This document shows positions 32,992 through 43,626 of a stretch of 64,000 bases of DNA, piece after piece. The stretch's first letter is position 1; each line of letters begins with the position of its first letter. A program made the translations under genes and the position numbers. The DNA is from Zoroaster sp. YZ-2022. Lineage: Eukaryota; Echinodermata; Asteroidea; Forcipulatida; Zoroasteridae. Below the pieces are notes generated by a model, which saw nothing but the letters and a program-made list of their open reading frames with translations, was not told the DNA's origin and made no database searches. The DNA is taken from assembly GCA_029582265.1 (NCBI GenBank), contig CM055816.1:85711314-85775313 (forward strand). Direction: 5' to 3'.

Positions 32992-33495
32992 CCTCCCCTT
33001 TCTACCTCCCTTATACGCTAGTGCAGTTTGTGTGGAGGGAGTAGTGTGCAGTATTTTGTGTTCTCCACGCGCGCGCCCAGACGTGTCTCACGCGCGCGCG
33101 CCCATAGTGTGCAGTATTTTGTGTGGAGGGAGTAAGTATTTTGTGTGCAGTTCGCGGAGGGAGTAAGTATTTTGTGTGCAGTTTGTGTGGAGGGAGTAAG
33201 TAATGTTCATAGGTTCAGAGTTTCTATCGTAGAAAGTGTCAACAATGTTCATAGGTTCAGGAAATCATCAATATGCATGCTGCGCTTGCGCACTACGTAT
33301 TTTGTGTGCAGTTTGTGTGGAGGGAGTAGTGTGCAGTTTGTGTGGAGGGAGTAGTGTGCAAGAACAAATAAATATATGCACAAAACATGTTTTAAATTAC
33401 ATAAATTTGGATTGAGTAGCTTCATTCAACTAAATTTATTTTAGTGTTTAGAAACATGTCCCGTACAAAGTGTTAACTTTATTGACTTAATTGTT

Positions 33496-33541
<46 letters not shown>

Positions 33542-33760
33542 GCATGCTGCGCTTGCGCACTACTTGTGTGCAGTTTGTGTGGAGGGAGTAAGTATTTTGT
33601 GTGCAGTTTGTGTGGAGGGAGTAGTGCGTAGTTGTGTGCAGTATTTTGTGTGCAGTATTTTGTGTGCAGGAGGAGGAGGAGGAGCACACCTCCACGCGCG
33701 CGCCCAGACGTGTCTCACGCGCGCGCGCCCACAAAGTGTTAGTGCGCAATGGGCGACGAT
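32992..33760. repeat. GTGTGGAGGGAGTA repeats and (ATT)n near the right end
   Basis: Irregular copies of TTTTGTGTGCAGTTTGTGTG and GAGGGAGTA occur at 33,020-33,360 and 33,560-33,660. GCATGCTGCGCTTGCGCACT occurs twice (about 33,277 and 33,542). ACGCGCGCGCCCAGACGTGT blocks occur at about 33,068 and 33,696. An (ATT)n run fills 33,502-33,541. The arrangement suggests a segment of about 430 bp duplicated in tandem. Confidence 0.75.
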
Positions 33761-33775
33761 TTTGCACTTTGTACG

Positions 33776-33905
33776 TGCCGCATCATACCATGGATTGAGG
33801 TGGATTGAGGTGGATTGAGGTGGAGGCGGAGGTGGGAAACCACCTCAATCCCACCTCCGCCTCCACCTCAATCCACCTCAATCCATGGTATAATGCGGCA
33901 CATAT
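33776..33905. repeat. Terminal hairpin, right end of the 3.85-kb element
   Basis: Arms GCCGCATCATACCATGGATT ... GGAGGCGGAGGTGGG and their complements meet at GGGAAACC. The outer arm is the right TIR. The inner arm has three GATTGAGGTGG units against two in the outer one. Confidence 0.88.
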
Positions 33906-33931
33906 ACTACTCACCCCCTTGTCGGGAACCA

Positions 33932-34260
33932 GAAAAAAAAAGTTTGACTTTTTTAATTTGTTTTTATTATTATTATTATTTTTTTATAAATCCCGCCCCG
34001 CCCCGACTGGGACCGGGCGCACGGCGTGTTTGAGGAGGAGAGACCTTAGCTCCCCCTCGAGAGTGTGGCGTTTCGATACGTCCGACGGGATGGGAGTCGG
34101 ACGAACGAACATGTCCGACGGGGGGGGGGTGCTCGTAAATTCCAGCGCGTAACCGCGGCTGACGGTTTCGAGCACCCACCGATCGGACGTGAATCGAACC
34201 CAGGACCCGCTGAAGTGGCGGAGGCGGCCCCCCGGGGGTCCGACGATGGGAGGCCGCCAC
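33932..34260 (-). pseudogene. DIRS ORF2 start: RT N-terminal part, broken
   Basis: On the minus strand, GGRLRHFSGSWVRFTSDRWV and the LLLKHAVRPVPV region are the standard start of DIRS-type RT and overlap the end of gag in another frame. After GAGRD the frame runs into about 55 bp of AT-rich sequence with stops (about 33,932-33,990, including (AAT)n), then resumes as FLVPDKG up to the insert border at 33,917. So this side carries two lesions, a small AT-rich insertion and the large insert. Confidence 0.75.
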
Positions 34261-34272
34261 AAGCCGAGCGCG

Positions 34273-36394
34273 TCACTTGCGCCAGCCCCCGGAATAGCGG
34301 GGGCCCGGTGCGCGTGAGCCACGGTCGGGCTGGGGCTGTTGACCCCCGGTGTAAGATTGGCCACGCGCGCTGCGTGCCCCTCTATCACCGGAGCGACCCC
34401 GAAAATTACCACGAGCTGCCTTCAACGGCTTACGGCGTGGAATCTTGAAGGTCGCCTTGTCGGCCTTACGCGCCGATTCAGGCGCGGGCTGAGAGGGTTT
34501 GTTTAAATTAATCTTCTCAGTGGCCTCGAGACGCTTCGCCTCCGCCTCCATCGACTCCTGAAATTTACCTGCGAAGAGGTCAGGGCCGAGGAGGGGGAGT
34601 GCCTCTAGACGCTTGCGCGCACCCTCCGACGGGAGGAATAGCGCGTCCAACACGTTGGCCCTGCGGGCAGTAACTGCCAAGGTAGAGATACGTGAGAACT
34701 GGTCCAGGGAAGTGCGCAATCCATGGTCAAGGCAATGGAGGGCCGCCGTGAAGAGGTCCGCCGGTACGGGCGAATTCTCCTCGCAACCCAAGGCCAAGTA
34801 CTCCGTGAGGAGCAGGAGGAATGACGACGCACGCAGCCCCAGACGTGAGGCTGTGTCCACCTTCTTGAGGGTATCCTCAAGCTTCCCCCTCGAGCGGTCA
34901 GCGAAAAGATTCTTCGCTGAGGAAGAACCCCCATCAGCCGCCAACTTGTCCTTCGCAGAGTCCGGTACTACCGGCGCTGTGAAAAACTGAGTAAAATCAG
35001 CCGTCGGGAAGCGGTAATAACTCAACTCCCGCTTCGTATATGGAGACCACTTTGCCGTCTCGGCAACGGAAATCATGCGCTCAACACACACCAAGTCGAG
35101 CGGCAGTACTGGAAAAACTGGTGTACTACTGGCCGTCGAACTGGTCATGTGCTTGAACGACTGACGGCTGGAGCCAGCTGTCTCCTCCAGGGAGGGAAGC
35201 TGCAAAACTCGCACCATGTCGCGCTGTACCAAACGCAGTTCTGTCTCCATGACCGAGAGACGCTGCATGTGGACAGACTCGTCCTCGTCCTCAGAGCCCG
35301 ACTGGGAGGGACGAGTTGACACGTGCGACTGGGCCGAGTCCCCCGGCGGGACCACCGGAGCCGCCGGGGCCGAAGGGCCCACGGGTGGAACCGGGGCCGC
35401 CACGGCCGGGGGACCCACCACCTCCACCGAGAACTCCGAGGATGGATGGAGACTCAACGCAGGGGGAGAGGCGGGCGCACGGCAGACCGTGTGAGGTGGG
35501 CCCACATAAGACTGAGTCGCCCAGCCCGGGTCAGGATAGAGACCCGGAAGTGGGGGACGAGCGGGGCCGAGTTGGCCCGGCAAACCGCCTGGGTGATAAG
35601 CAGACATGGCTGACACCGAGGCCGTAATGGACCGCACGGCGTGACGAAACTCGGCCCGAGACACGGAGCCATGGCTCCGGCGTTTCTTACCGGTGTGAGA
35701 CCGGGCAGACGAGCCCGAACTGGACGAGGATCGATGGCGAGAACGTCCACGCTTCTTCCCTCTCTCACGAGAGCGGCTCCGAGTCGATTCTGAGGATAAT
35801 GCAGTCGACCCCGGAGGCATCGGCACGCCCGACGGTCCGAAGAAAGTGGACCCAGTGGACGGCTGAGGCAATGAGGCCAGGCCGGGCGCTGACTGCCCGG
35901 CGTGCGACGCTATCAGCCCGGGAGAATGGGCCAGCGAAGCACCGATCGCTGGACCGAGCAGACCACCCCCAGCACCCGTGGCAACTGCCACTGGACCGGG
36001 AGCACTCGGGTCGTCAGCGGGCACGGAATGGGCAGTGGGGCCCGGAATGGGCAGTGGGGCCCGGAGTCGGGACCTTACCCGTCCGTGGGCCTTTTTTCTT
36101 GTAGGTCACCCTGGCAGAGGAGGATGTTTTGGATGAAACCTTGCCAGGGGAGCTACCAGTACGTTTGCCAGTACCGCTTGAAATGGCCGGTACGGGGGAC
36201 AAGATCTCGACCCTCGTCCTACCAGCGGAACGGTCAGCACTACGTGCCTCCATCGGCACGAGGGGCTGGGCAGACGACTGCGGCGGTGGCGGGATAGAGC
36301 CACCGGAGCAATCACCCGAGGACACGGCCCGTCCCGGGGAGAGGAAATTCTCCCCGGTGCTGACGGACTCGGCCCTCACCAAACGTTGAGCCAT
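34273..36394 (-). pseudogene. DIRS gag-like ORF1, frameshifted by a 19-bp duplication
   Basis: ATG at 36,394 opens a frame (MAQRLVRAESVSTGENFLSP and onward) that ends at 36,014; a second frame runs from 36,024 to 34,273 (583 codons). Between them a 19-bp unit (CGGAATGGGCAGTGGGGCC) is repeated at 36,024-36,042 and 36,043-36,061. One unit fewer puts both frames in register, about 700 codons. The protein has an Arg/Ser-rich N-terminal half (RSRSRERGKKRGRSRH), an acidic middle, an alpha-helical segment and a basic Gly/Arg-rich tail (FRGRSGDRGARSARG), as expected of a nucleic-acid-binding gag. Confidence 0.75.
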
Positions 36395-36733
36395 CTTGAA
36401 ATAGACGAAACTTGAGGAAACTCTACACTGAAGAAAATTCTCTAAAGCACACTAACTCGGTGCTAGCACAGTTATCTTAGTAGATAAATTGTCTTAACGT
36501 AAAGCCAAGAAAACTGGAAGGAAAACTGTCTGTTTGCCGGAGCAAATCAAAACGTGACCTACCAGTCCTGCTGCGCTAGAGAAAAGAGGAAGACAAACGT
36601 GGCGTGATGCCGCAGGGCAGCATGGGTAGTAGAGGGCGCTATTGTGTGTGTGAAAAGTCTTAGCGTATTGTTCTGCTATATTAGGGAAATATGCATCGGT
36701 AGATGGCCCTCCAGGTAAGTAGAGTGATGTACA

Positions 36734-36858
36734 CTTAGCACACGGCTCGCTTGGCTCAGGTAGCGTCTCTTCTTAAATTTAGAAACTCTTGCATGTTGCC
36801 ATTGTGCGATCGTAGGAGTTAACTTGGGCATGAAACGTGTGATCAATGTCTGAGAGAA
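36734..36858. repeat. 129-bp array, right part (one unit)
   Basis: This is the continuation of the 26,872-27,530 array beyond the DIRS insertion (TTAGCACACGGCTCGCTTGG through ATCAATGTCTGA). It proves that the array was the target. Confidence 0.88.
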
Positions 36859-36926
36859 AACACACAAGATATGTACATTTGCAAACACTTTTTAGAGTGC
36901 TTTCTTTGAAAATTTACGTAAATTTT

Positions 36927-37395
36927 GATATATGAAGTTTTTTAGATGTTAATGAACCAATACTGTCTAAAACTCAGGTATGCTTTCATACAATAGTGTA
37001 CAATAGCCATTTGAATAGAAGTAGTAGGTTTGTTGTTTTAACTGATGCAGTACCCTTTTTGCATTTGTTTTACTCTCAGAAAAAACTCAATATTATACAA
37101 GTATGGTTAGGGTAGCTTGTGATAAACACAACTTATTTCTGTTTGGCCAAATAGAGGAAAGAAGAGGCAAGCAAGATGGTTTTTTTAAATGAATATTTCC
37201 CTCCATCTTCCATGTTGACTTGTAAAATTGTAATATAAAACAACCTTGGCATTACAAAAGCTATGGCAGTCCTTTGTCATGTTGGACTTGATTGGCTGTC
37301 CCCATCGTCATTCATATGATGTAGGTACACCTATGTAAGTAGGTCATGAAGCCTGGGCGATCAAATGAAGTATTCAGTTGTACTGTATTGCACAA
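36927..37395 (+). repeat. 450-bp dispersed repeat R1, copy 2
   Basis: Same orientation and order as 18,788-19,231. It differs mainly by small indels (TTTCATACAATAGTG, AAAAACTCAATATTATACAA). Confidence 0.8.
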
Positions 37396-37430
37396 CCTTG
37401 ATAATTAACTTCTATTTATGGTATTTGCTT

Positions 37431-37503
37431 GGAGGGAGGGAGGGAGGGAGGGAGGGAGGGAGGGTGGGAGGGAGGGAGGGAGGCAGGGAGGGAGGGAGAG
37501 AGA
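37431..37503. repeat. (GGGA)n array
   Basis: GGAGGGAGGGAGG with single changes (GGGTG, GGCAG), ending in GAGAGAGAG. It lies at the same side of repeat R1 as the GA array of copy 1. Confidence 0.93.
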
Positions 37504-37509
37504 GCCTCA

Positions 37510-38700
37510 GAAATTGTCTGAATCTTAGAAACAAATTGTTTATCATCTGCTGTTGTCCACATGTACAGCAATAATAACAAGGGAAACATGTGATTGTGAA
37601 TTTTCATTTGAGAGAAAACACAAAAAACACTTTTTGCTAAAATATGTTGAAAGGTAGTTCACAATTTTCTCATGACGTATATTCCGTACTGAGCTAAAAC
37701 TTTTACAGGTTGGTTGTTTAAACTGTATCTTGATATGGAAAGAATAAGCACTCTCATATATTTTGACGGTGAAGATGCATTAAGATTTTTGTATTGAACC
37801 TAATATTTATTCATAATTGCCCAAGACAGTTTAGAAAATCTGATTGGACAAAACTTATTCAGGTGGGGTGTATTAACAGACGGTAAAGATTTGGCTTTAA
37901 GATAACGACTCGCTGTGGTTATCAAGTTAGAAATATGATTTTTTCTAGCTTACTACAATGTGCCAAAGAGTCGGCATTTATCAATCTCAAATACATTGTA
38001 ATTGTACAAATCAAGCTACAAATCTGGTATTAATGCAAGCATTTTAAAAGCATATAATGTTACCAATAATAATATTCGATCTATAGCGGTGTCTACATAA
38101 TACGTATGTACATGTTGAGTCAATACCCTTCTCTCTGCGATGCCTGGTGGAGATATAGGGGATAAATCACACATAAACTGTGGGTTATTACTATGGATAT
38201 AGCATCATGGAAAGACTATTGCAAATTAAAATATTTCCTATTTTGATCATCCTTCAAAACAGAACATAATTTACACTTATTTTGACAAATCCGAATGTGT
38301 AAACTATCCACTGTATTTATACATTTGAGGTCTATTTTAAAGTTCAGTGTAGAGATGCTTTGACTTTCGTTTGCTGTTTTTCTGTTGTTATACTTTAATG
38401 CTATGCTTTAAGCGACATGAATAATTTGAAACATCTGAAGAAATGTGTGCACATATTACAATGCTTTATTGCCACAGAATTACCAAACACAAATAAAACA
38501 ATCAAATGATTGAATAGAATAATTATTTACAGCAATATGATGATTACAATGACCCTTTGTTATTGTGATATTAATTCCTGAATGGAATTCAACTGTTTCT
38601 TTAGTGATCTTGTTAGATTTCAGACATTGTAGGTAGGGTTGATGATACAGAATTGATGATGTCATTGTAAAACACCATTTTGCCTTAAACATTAAAGCCC
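37510..38700. other. Stretch without recognised genes
   Basis: AT-rich. Open frames are short and lack domain or splice signals. TGAGCTAAAAC/TTTTACAGGTTGGTTGTTT (about 37,690) resembles 24,275-24,305 and 51,185-51,215, a dispersed remnant. Confidence 0.4.
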
Positions 38701-40870
38701 CAATACACCTTTGGTTAAAGTCATTATGTTCATTTATACTTGATGAGTATCAAGAAATATGTATAGAAACCAATCTGTAAAAGTTGCAGCTCTCATTCCA
38801 AATGTTTTCCTTGAAGAAATGTTCATTAAAAAGCATAAAAATAAAAACCGTTTACACATTTTTATGCTGAATTTTTATATTGAACTTTACCATCTTTTCT
38901 TAAGTCAACTTTTAGATGATAATTTTGTATTTTGGATAATCTTCAAAGGTGTACTGCATATACAATTTGCACAAATAATAATACACGGTTTACATTAAAC
39001 AAATATCATTCATTCCTTAAAATGAGAGAAAAAAATTATTTGATAACATTTCAAATTCACAACTGGTTGCATTAACCAATATTTTTTTCAAATATTGTCA
39101 CCTGAACATCAATCTCATTAAATTTCTCATTCATTACCAAGACCAGTTTGAAAAGAATGACAACAACTAGCTTGGAAACATTTAACAATGTAAGCTGTAT
39201 AACGTTTCATTGACAGCACTGAAGGTGAATTTCATCAGTCAAAATGCCATCAATTCATTCAGAGATATCACTCTTAATCCAACGGTTTCAATAAGTCAGG
39301 ATTTGCAGTCTTATAAAACAACACATATTACATTATTTTAAAATTTAAATATATATTCAGTGATTTCCTCTAATTCACTGCTAAATTTATTTATTTTTAA
39401 ATCTAAGTTTTTAAAATCATATATTTTACTAAGAACTGATTGTGATATTTTGTTTGGTTATTATATTTACAATGTTTTGGACATGAAATTAATGTTTCGT
39501 TATCTTCATTATCAAGTATAGTTCGGTAAAAATGTAATTTACTTAATTTCTTGAAAAAATAGTTGTTATAATTTAAACAGAAACATTTTGTTAAAGATTT
39601 ACACTAAAATTTTAAAAACTTATTTTAAATTATTTTATCTTATTTGGCTAGTTACAATAATTGTAATGTGTATACTGTATATTAAACACAACACCATCAA
39701 GGCCTCACAATTAAGATCAGAATTAAGAATCAGAACTAAGAAGGAATTATTAAAATCTGAAAATCCACGATTGCTTGCGTAAAACCTTTTTGGTTCCAAT
39801 CATTTTATCTGACCATCAATCTGAATTGTTCATTCATATCCAAAACCAGTTTTCATTAATTATCAAAACTTGTTTGGAAACATGCGCCAATTTCATATTT
39901 TAAAACATTCTATACATATTATTGAATGTCTATTTCAACAATTATTTTTATTTAAATAATCTAAATCTTAATCATGTTTACATACAAAATTTCATATGTT
40001 ATATACATGAATGTAAATATTGATATTTATTACCTTTGCTGTACAATGAAGTCCATAAGAATTGAGAAGAAAAACATTAACTGATAAAATATTAAAATCC
40101 ATGACTGCTTGCGTAAAACCATTTGTTGTGATATTAATATCAGAACATCAATCTGAATACCTCATTCATTGCCAAGATCAAATCAAGCCAATCCAACCAG
40201 TTCATTGAGTCAGGATCTGTAATCTAAATATTCTAAATCTAGATTATTTTTAACACAACAAATACATTTATTTATTTTTTAGTTTTTTTCCAACAAGTAT
40301 CTAAGGTTTACATTTTGCTTTGTAAATTACAAAGAAGAAAACAAGTTACTTGATAATATGTCAAATCGTTGACTGCTTGCGTAAAACATTTTTTGTTTAA
40401 AGAATATCTGAACATCAATCTGAATTCCTAATTCATTCCAAGTTTTAAAACAATGATCAAAACTAACTTTGTAATATGTGACTAATGTAAGCTCCAAAAC
40501 ATTCAACACACTTCATTGATTGCTAATCTAACTAGTTCGAGACAGGATTTAAATTCTCTAAATCTGTAAATCATTTTTAACACAACAAATCGAAGGTTTA
40601 CATTTTGCTTTGAAAATTAACAAAGGTTTTTAAATAAAATGTTCATGAATGCTTGCGTAAAACCTTTTTGTTCATGTTTTTGTCATTCCGTACCTGTCAC
40701 TGAGAGCATATTAGAATGAGGGAACATCTTTCAGAGATTGATAATCACGCAAACATTTAGTCCAATTGGTTCACTGAGTCAATATTTGTTATCTGAATTT
40801 TATCTAAATCATTTTAAACAAACAAAATATCCGATGTTAATTTCCAAAAGCAGTTCTTTAGTGTTTACAG
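38700..40870 (-). repeat. FREP 3'-flank tandem repeats (FREP2 side)
   Basis: Diverged units of about 280-550 bp, read on the minus strand, each with GTTTTACGCAAGCAGTCATG-like sequence (at about 39,769, 40,100, 40,371 and 40,650) and a CATCAATCTGAATT block about 50-80 bp away. The same module follows FREP3 and FREP4. Function unknown. Confidence 0.65.
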
Positions 40871-40872
40871 AC

Positions 40873-41842
40873 CTAATGGACTTCTTTTATTTTCATGCTG
40901 CATTTCTTCAGGGAGTAACTGTATTGTTTCCAATGTCCCCAAATTATTCCATGAGAAGGTGCAACATCTTTATAATAGTAATATTTACCATTCAGGTGTG
41001 ATTTTAAACCACCAGGCACCTTCCCACATCACTGCACAATTATATGAATACACATTATTGTTCTGATCCTTTGTTGTGAATGTATGTTCATTGTGCCAAC
41101 CCATTGAATCACCTGCTGTACTCTCAACATCATATGAACCAACATGGAGAGTGTATTTGTCATCTGAAACAGAAAACTGACCATAAACAGACCAAGCTGT
41201 TTGGTTTTCCCAATCTTCCATATCTACTCTCAGTTGCCATTGTCCTGACCCAGTTAGTGTACGTAGGATGTTATTCCCTATCCAAAATTCACCAGAAGGA
41301 TCGCCAAACCCTGATTGGTATTCAGTCCAGCTACGATAGAAGTCGACGGAGCCATCTTGTCTCCTCTGAAACACAATCCAGCCTCCTCCGTCTGTCTCCA
41401 TATCACAATAAACCTGCAACCCATCAGGCAGACCAGCTGGAAAGATAGTGTAGATGCCACTGACACGGTAACCAGCCTGGGAAAATATCTGACAACTGCT
41501 GTCACTTACAGTGTCAGGTACTGAAAATGGAGTGTCCAAGTTATCATCATAGTAGGTACTTCCTTGTAGCTCAACAAAGTCAGCAGGGTAGTGAGCTCTG
41601 TTGGCATTATTCAATGCACAAACATGGTTACTTGTGTGATAGTTGAATGATGCACACTGTGGATTCATAGAGCAGTCTCGCCCACAGATCACAGGAGAAG
41701 ATACAGTCTTCCATTGAAACACATGATTCAGTAAGGCTCGGTTGTTGGCTGGATTCAAATTTGAAGTGAACTGTTGTGGACACTCACTCTGACAATGATG
41801 TATCAAGCAAGTCAGAAACAAGGTTGCTATGATAACTTTCAT
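40873..41842 (-). pseudogene. FREP2: PAN plus fibrinogen gene broken by an 11-bp deletion
   Basis: The start ATG 41,842 (signal peptide MKVIIATLFLTCLIHHCQS) mirrors FREP1, as do the leader and upstream DNA, so FREP1 and FREP2 are inverted duplicates. The frame matches the others up to GAWWFK, then 11 bp are missing compared with FREP1 (the codons of the second Cys of the loop), and the protein ends after six foreign residues (40,985). The rest of the domain (HLNGKYYYYKDV to SLKKCSMKIKEVH) is intact in another frame and stops at 40,873. The calcium motif also reads DQNNN instead of DQDND. The conserved tail suggests a recent break. A shortened 285-residue secreted product is possible but would lack the C-terminal disulfide. 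Confidence 0.88.
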
Positions 41843-42100
41843 GATGAAGGTAGCTGTATCAATGACTTCAGATATCTGAAATGAGTTGGTCTTCATTCTG
41901 GAGATGTCTGATTACTTCAAAGGTATCAAAGATGGTTGAGATGTAGTAGTAATATCTAAGTCATCCACAGTCAAGAATTTCTATGAAGTCTTTAGTAATA
42001 CCTTCTCTGACTGCAGTATATTGACGTTATTACTGGTACATGTATCTTACCGAAGTGATGAGCACTCAGTCAGTGGAATTTGATATCATGAAGGCAATAC

Positions 42101-42108
42101 TGACGTCA
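42101..42108. promoter_or_regulatory. CRE (TGACGTCA) upstream of FREP2
   Basis: A perfect CRE lies 259 bp before the start, in the same position as the FREP1 site (265 bp). Confidence 0.5.
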
Positions 42109-42585
42109 ATGTCCTAAGCAAAAAAGGGTTGCCCATAGTAACATATAAACAAAGATACTGTGTAGCTGTTGATTGGTTGCCGATTGTTTATAATGAAATG
42201 AATATTAATTATGGATGATGTCATCAAGCAAGTCTAGGGCTACACTGCTCCATATTATTAACACATAAATGATTTCATTGTGTCCTCTCCACAGAGTCAG
42301 TTGTACCATGAAACTAATCAAATCAACTTTCTGAATTTTAAAACAGCTGCCTTTGTGATATAACGTTGATTAATTGACAGTGTAGTAATATTCCATGGAC
42401 AATTAAGTCAATTATGGCTACTAGTGCTGCCAGTTGTCTTCACTTATTTCATAAAACATATATTTTTTAGATTTAATTCAATTGTGCCTCTCTTGCAATG
42501 GTCAGAGGACCCAAACTATATATTTACTACCTAAATAAATACAGAATTAATCATGGCATCTTAAATACAACTTGTAGCTATGTAT

Positions 42586-42835
42586 GGTGAAGAGGATAAG
42601 TAAGACTAATTGCGGTGACACCATGTGAAATTCTCTATTGAGTGGTAATTAGTTCTGAAAAGAACTGGAGGTTACAACTCGACGTTTCGATCAGTATGCT
42701 CTGATCGTCATCAGGAGAGCATACTCATCGAAACGTCGAGTTGTAAACTCTAGTTCTTTTCAGAACAAATTACTACTCAATGGAGAATTTCACAAAATGT
42801 CACTGCAATTAGTCTTACTTCTCCTCTTCACCATA
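42586..42835. mobile_element. Foldback MITE, family C, copy 3
   Basis: Full-length arms from GGTGAAGAGGATAAGTAAGA to TCTTACTTCTCCTCTTCACC. The centre carries CGAAACGTCGAGTTGTAA and its mate CAACTCGACGTTTCGATCAG. Confidence 0.85.
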
Positions 42836-43079
42836 CAATATATAGCTACAAGTTTTACCTAAATACAGAATTAGCTTTCCACCCTGTATATTGTATTGGT
42901 CATTGTATAAATGCACAAATAAATGTTCTTGCCACAACTAAGACTACTACATATGTTTATGTCAAACTGTACGAGGCTAAATTGTAAAAAAAAAATGTTT
43001 TTAAGCGTAATTGTTTTTAAGCATTTATTCAATGTCATGTCCAACTCCAGCTCAAAAACATTCAAAATGTTTTAACACT

Positions 43080-43440
43080 TCTTTCATGATGAAGGTAGCT
43101 GTATCAATGACTTTAGATAACTGAAATGAGTTGGTCTTCATTCTGGAGATGTCTGATAGCTTCAAAGGCTTCAAAAATGGTTGAGATGTAGTAGTAATAT
43201 CTAAGTCATCCACAATCAATAATATTTATAAAATCTTCAGTAATACCTTCTCTGACTGCAGTATATTGACGTTATTGCTGCATGGTACATGTATCTTACC
43301 GAAGTGGATTTTGATATCATCAAGGCAATACTGACATCACTATCCGAAGGAAAAAGGGTTGCCCATAGTAACAAGGTAAACAAATATACTGTGTAGCATA
43401 TGATTAGTTGCTGATGGTTAATAATGAAATGAATATTAAT
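43080..43440 (-). pseudogene. FREP 5' relic (promoter, leader and start only)
   Basis: On the minus strand, sequence from TTAATTATGAATATT-rich DNA through GTTACTATGGGCAACCC and the leader to ATGAAGACCAACTCATTTCA matches the FREP1/FREP2 upstream region, then stops after the ATGAAAG start. The CRE has decayed to TGACATCA (43,332-43,339). Confidence 0.75.
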
Positions 43441-43626
43441 TATGGGTGTTTATGAATATTAATTATGAATATTAATTATGGGTGTTTATGAATATTAATT
43501 ATGAATATTAATTATGGGTGTTTATGAATATTAATTATGAATATTAATTATGGGTGTTTATGAATATTAATTATGAATATTAATTATGGGTGTTTATGAA
43601 TATTAATTATGAATATTAATTATGGG
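43430..43626. repeat. 36-bp tandem array
   Basis: About five units of GAATATTAATTATGAATA plus TTAATTATGGGTGTTTAT. It grew from the TGAATATTAATTATGG motif found singly upstream of FREP2 (about 42,200). Confidence 0.9.

Larger units (their letters stand above)
30058..33911. mobile_element. 3,854-bp DNA element with 6-bp target duplication, one C2H2 gene and mirrored 15-bp arrays
   Basis: The ends are AGTAGTATATGAGCCGCATT and its inverted copy; 62 bp pair with one mismatch (30,058-30,119 with 33,850-33,911). CACCCC flanks both sides (30,052-30,057 and 33,912-33,917). Taking out the element and one CACCCC leaves the DIRS RT frame open across the junction, so the borders are exact. Contents in order: left TIR, 375-bp hairpin, left 15-bp array, TATA box, C2H2 gene, poly(A) signal, right array (inverted), GTGTGGAGGGAGTA repeats, right hairpin/TIR. 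AG...CT ends with 6-bp duplications are the mark of Polinton/Maverick elements, but no polymerase, integrase or capsid gene is present. It could be a non-autonomous Polinton relative, or something else with a similar integrase. Confidence 0.85.
27531..36733 (-). mobile_element. DIRS-type (tyrosine recombinase) retrotransposon, defective, with a nested insert
   Basis: Order on the minus strand: terminal repeat (36,733), gag-like frame, RT, RNase H, tyrosine recombinase, then inverted repeats at the left end. Its GC content is far above that of the host DNA. 125 bp at 36,595-36,720 is repeated inverted at 27,571-27,696, and 27,829-27,870 repeats the outer edge; the leftmost 290 bp is itself a hairpin (CACAGAAGTGTGGGCTGAGT and its complement). 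Inverted termini plus internal complementary copies and lack of a target duplication fit DIRS elements. It entered the 129-bp array. Without the 3.85-kb insert it is about 5.3 kb. Several lesions (see parts) make it inactive. Confidence 0.88.

Noticed and set aside
34605..36389. Several 60-130 codon plus-strand frames
   Set aside because: Shadows of the GC-rich DIRS gag frame on the other strand.
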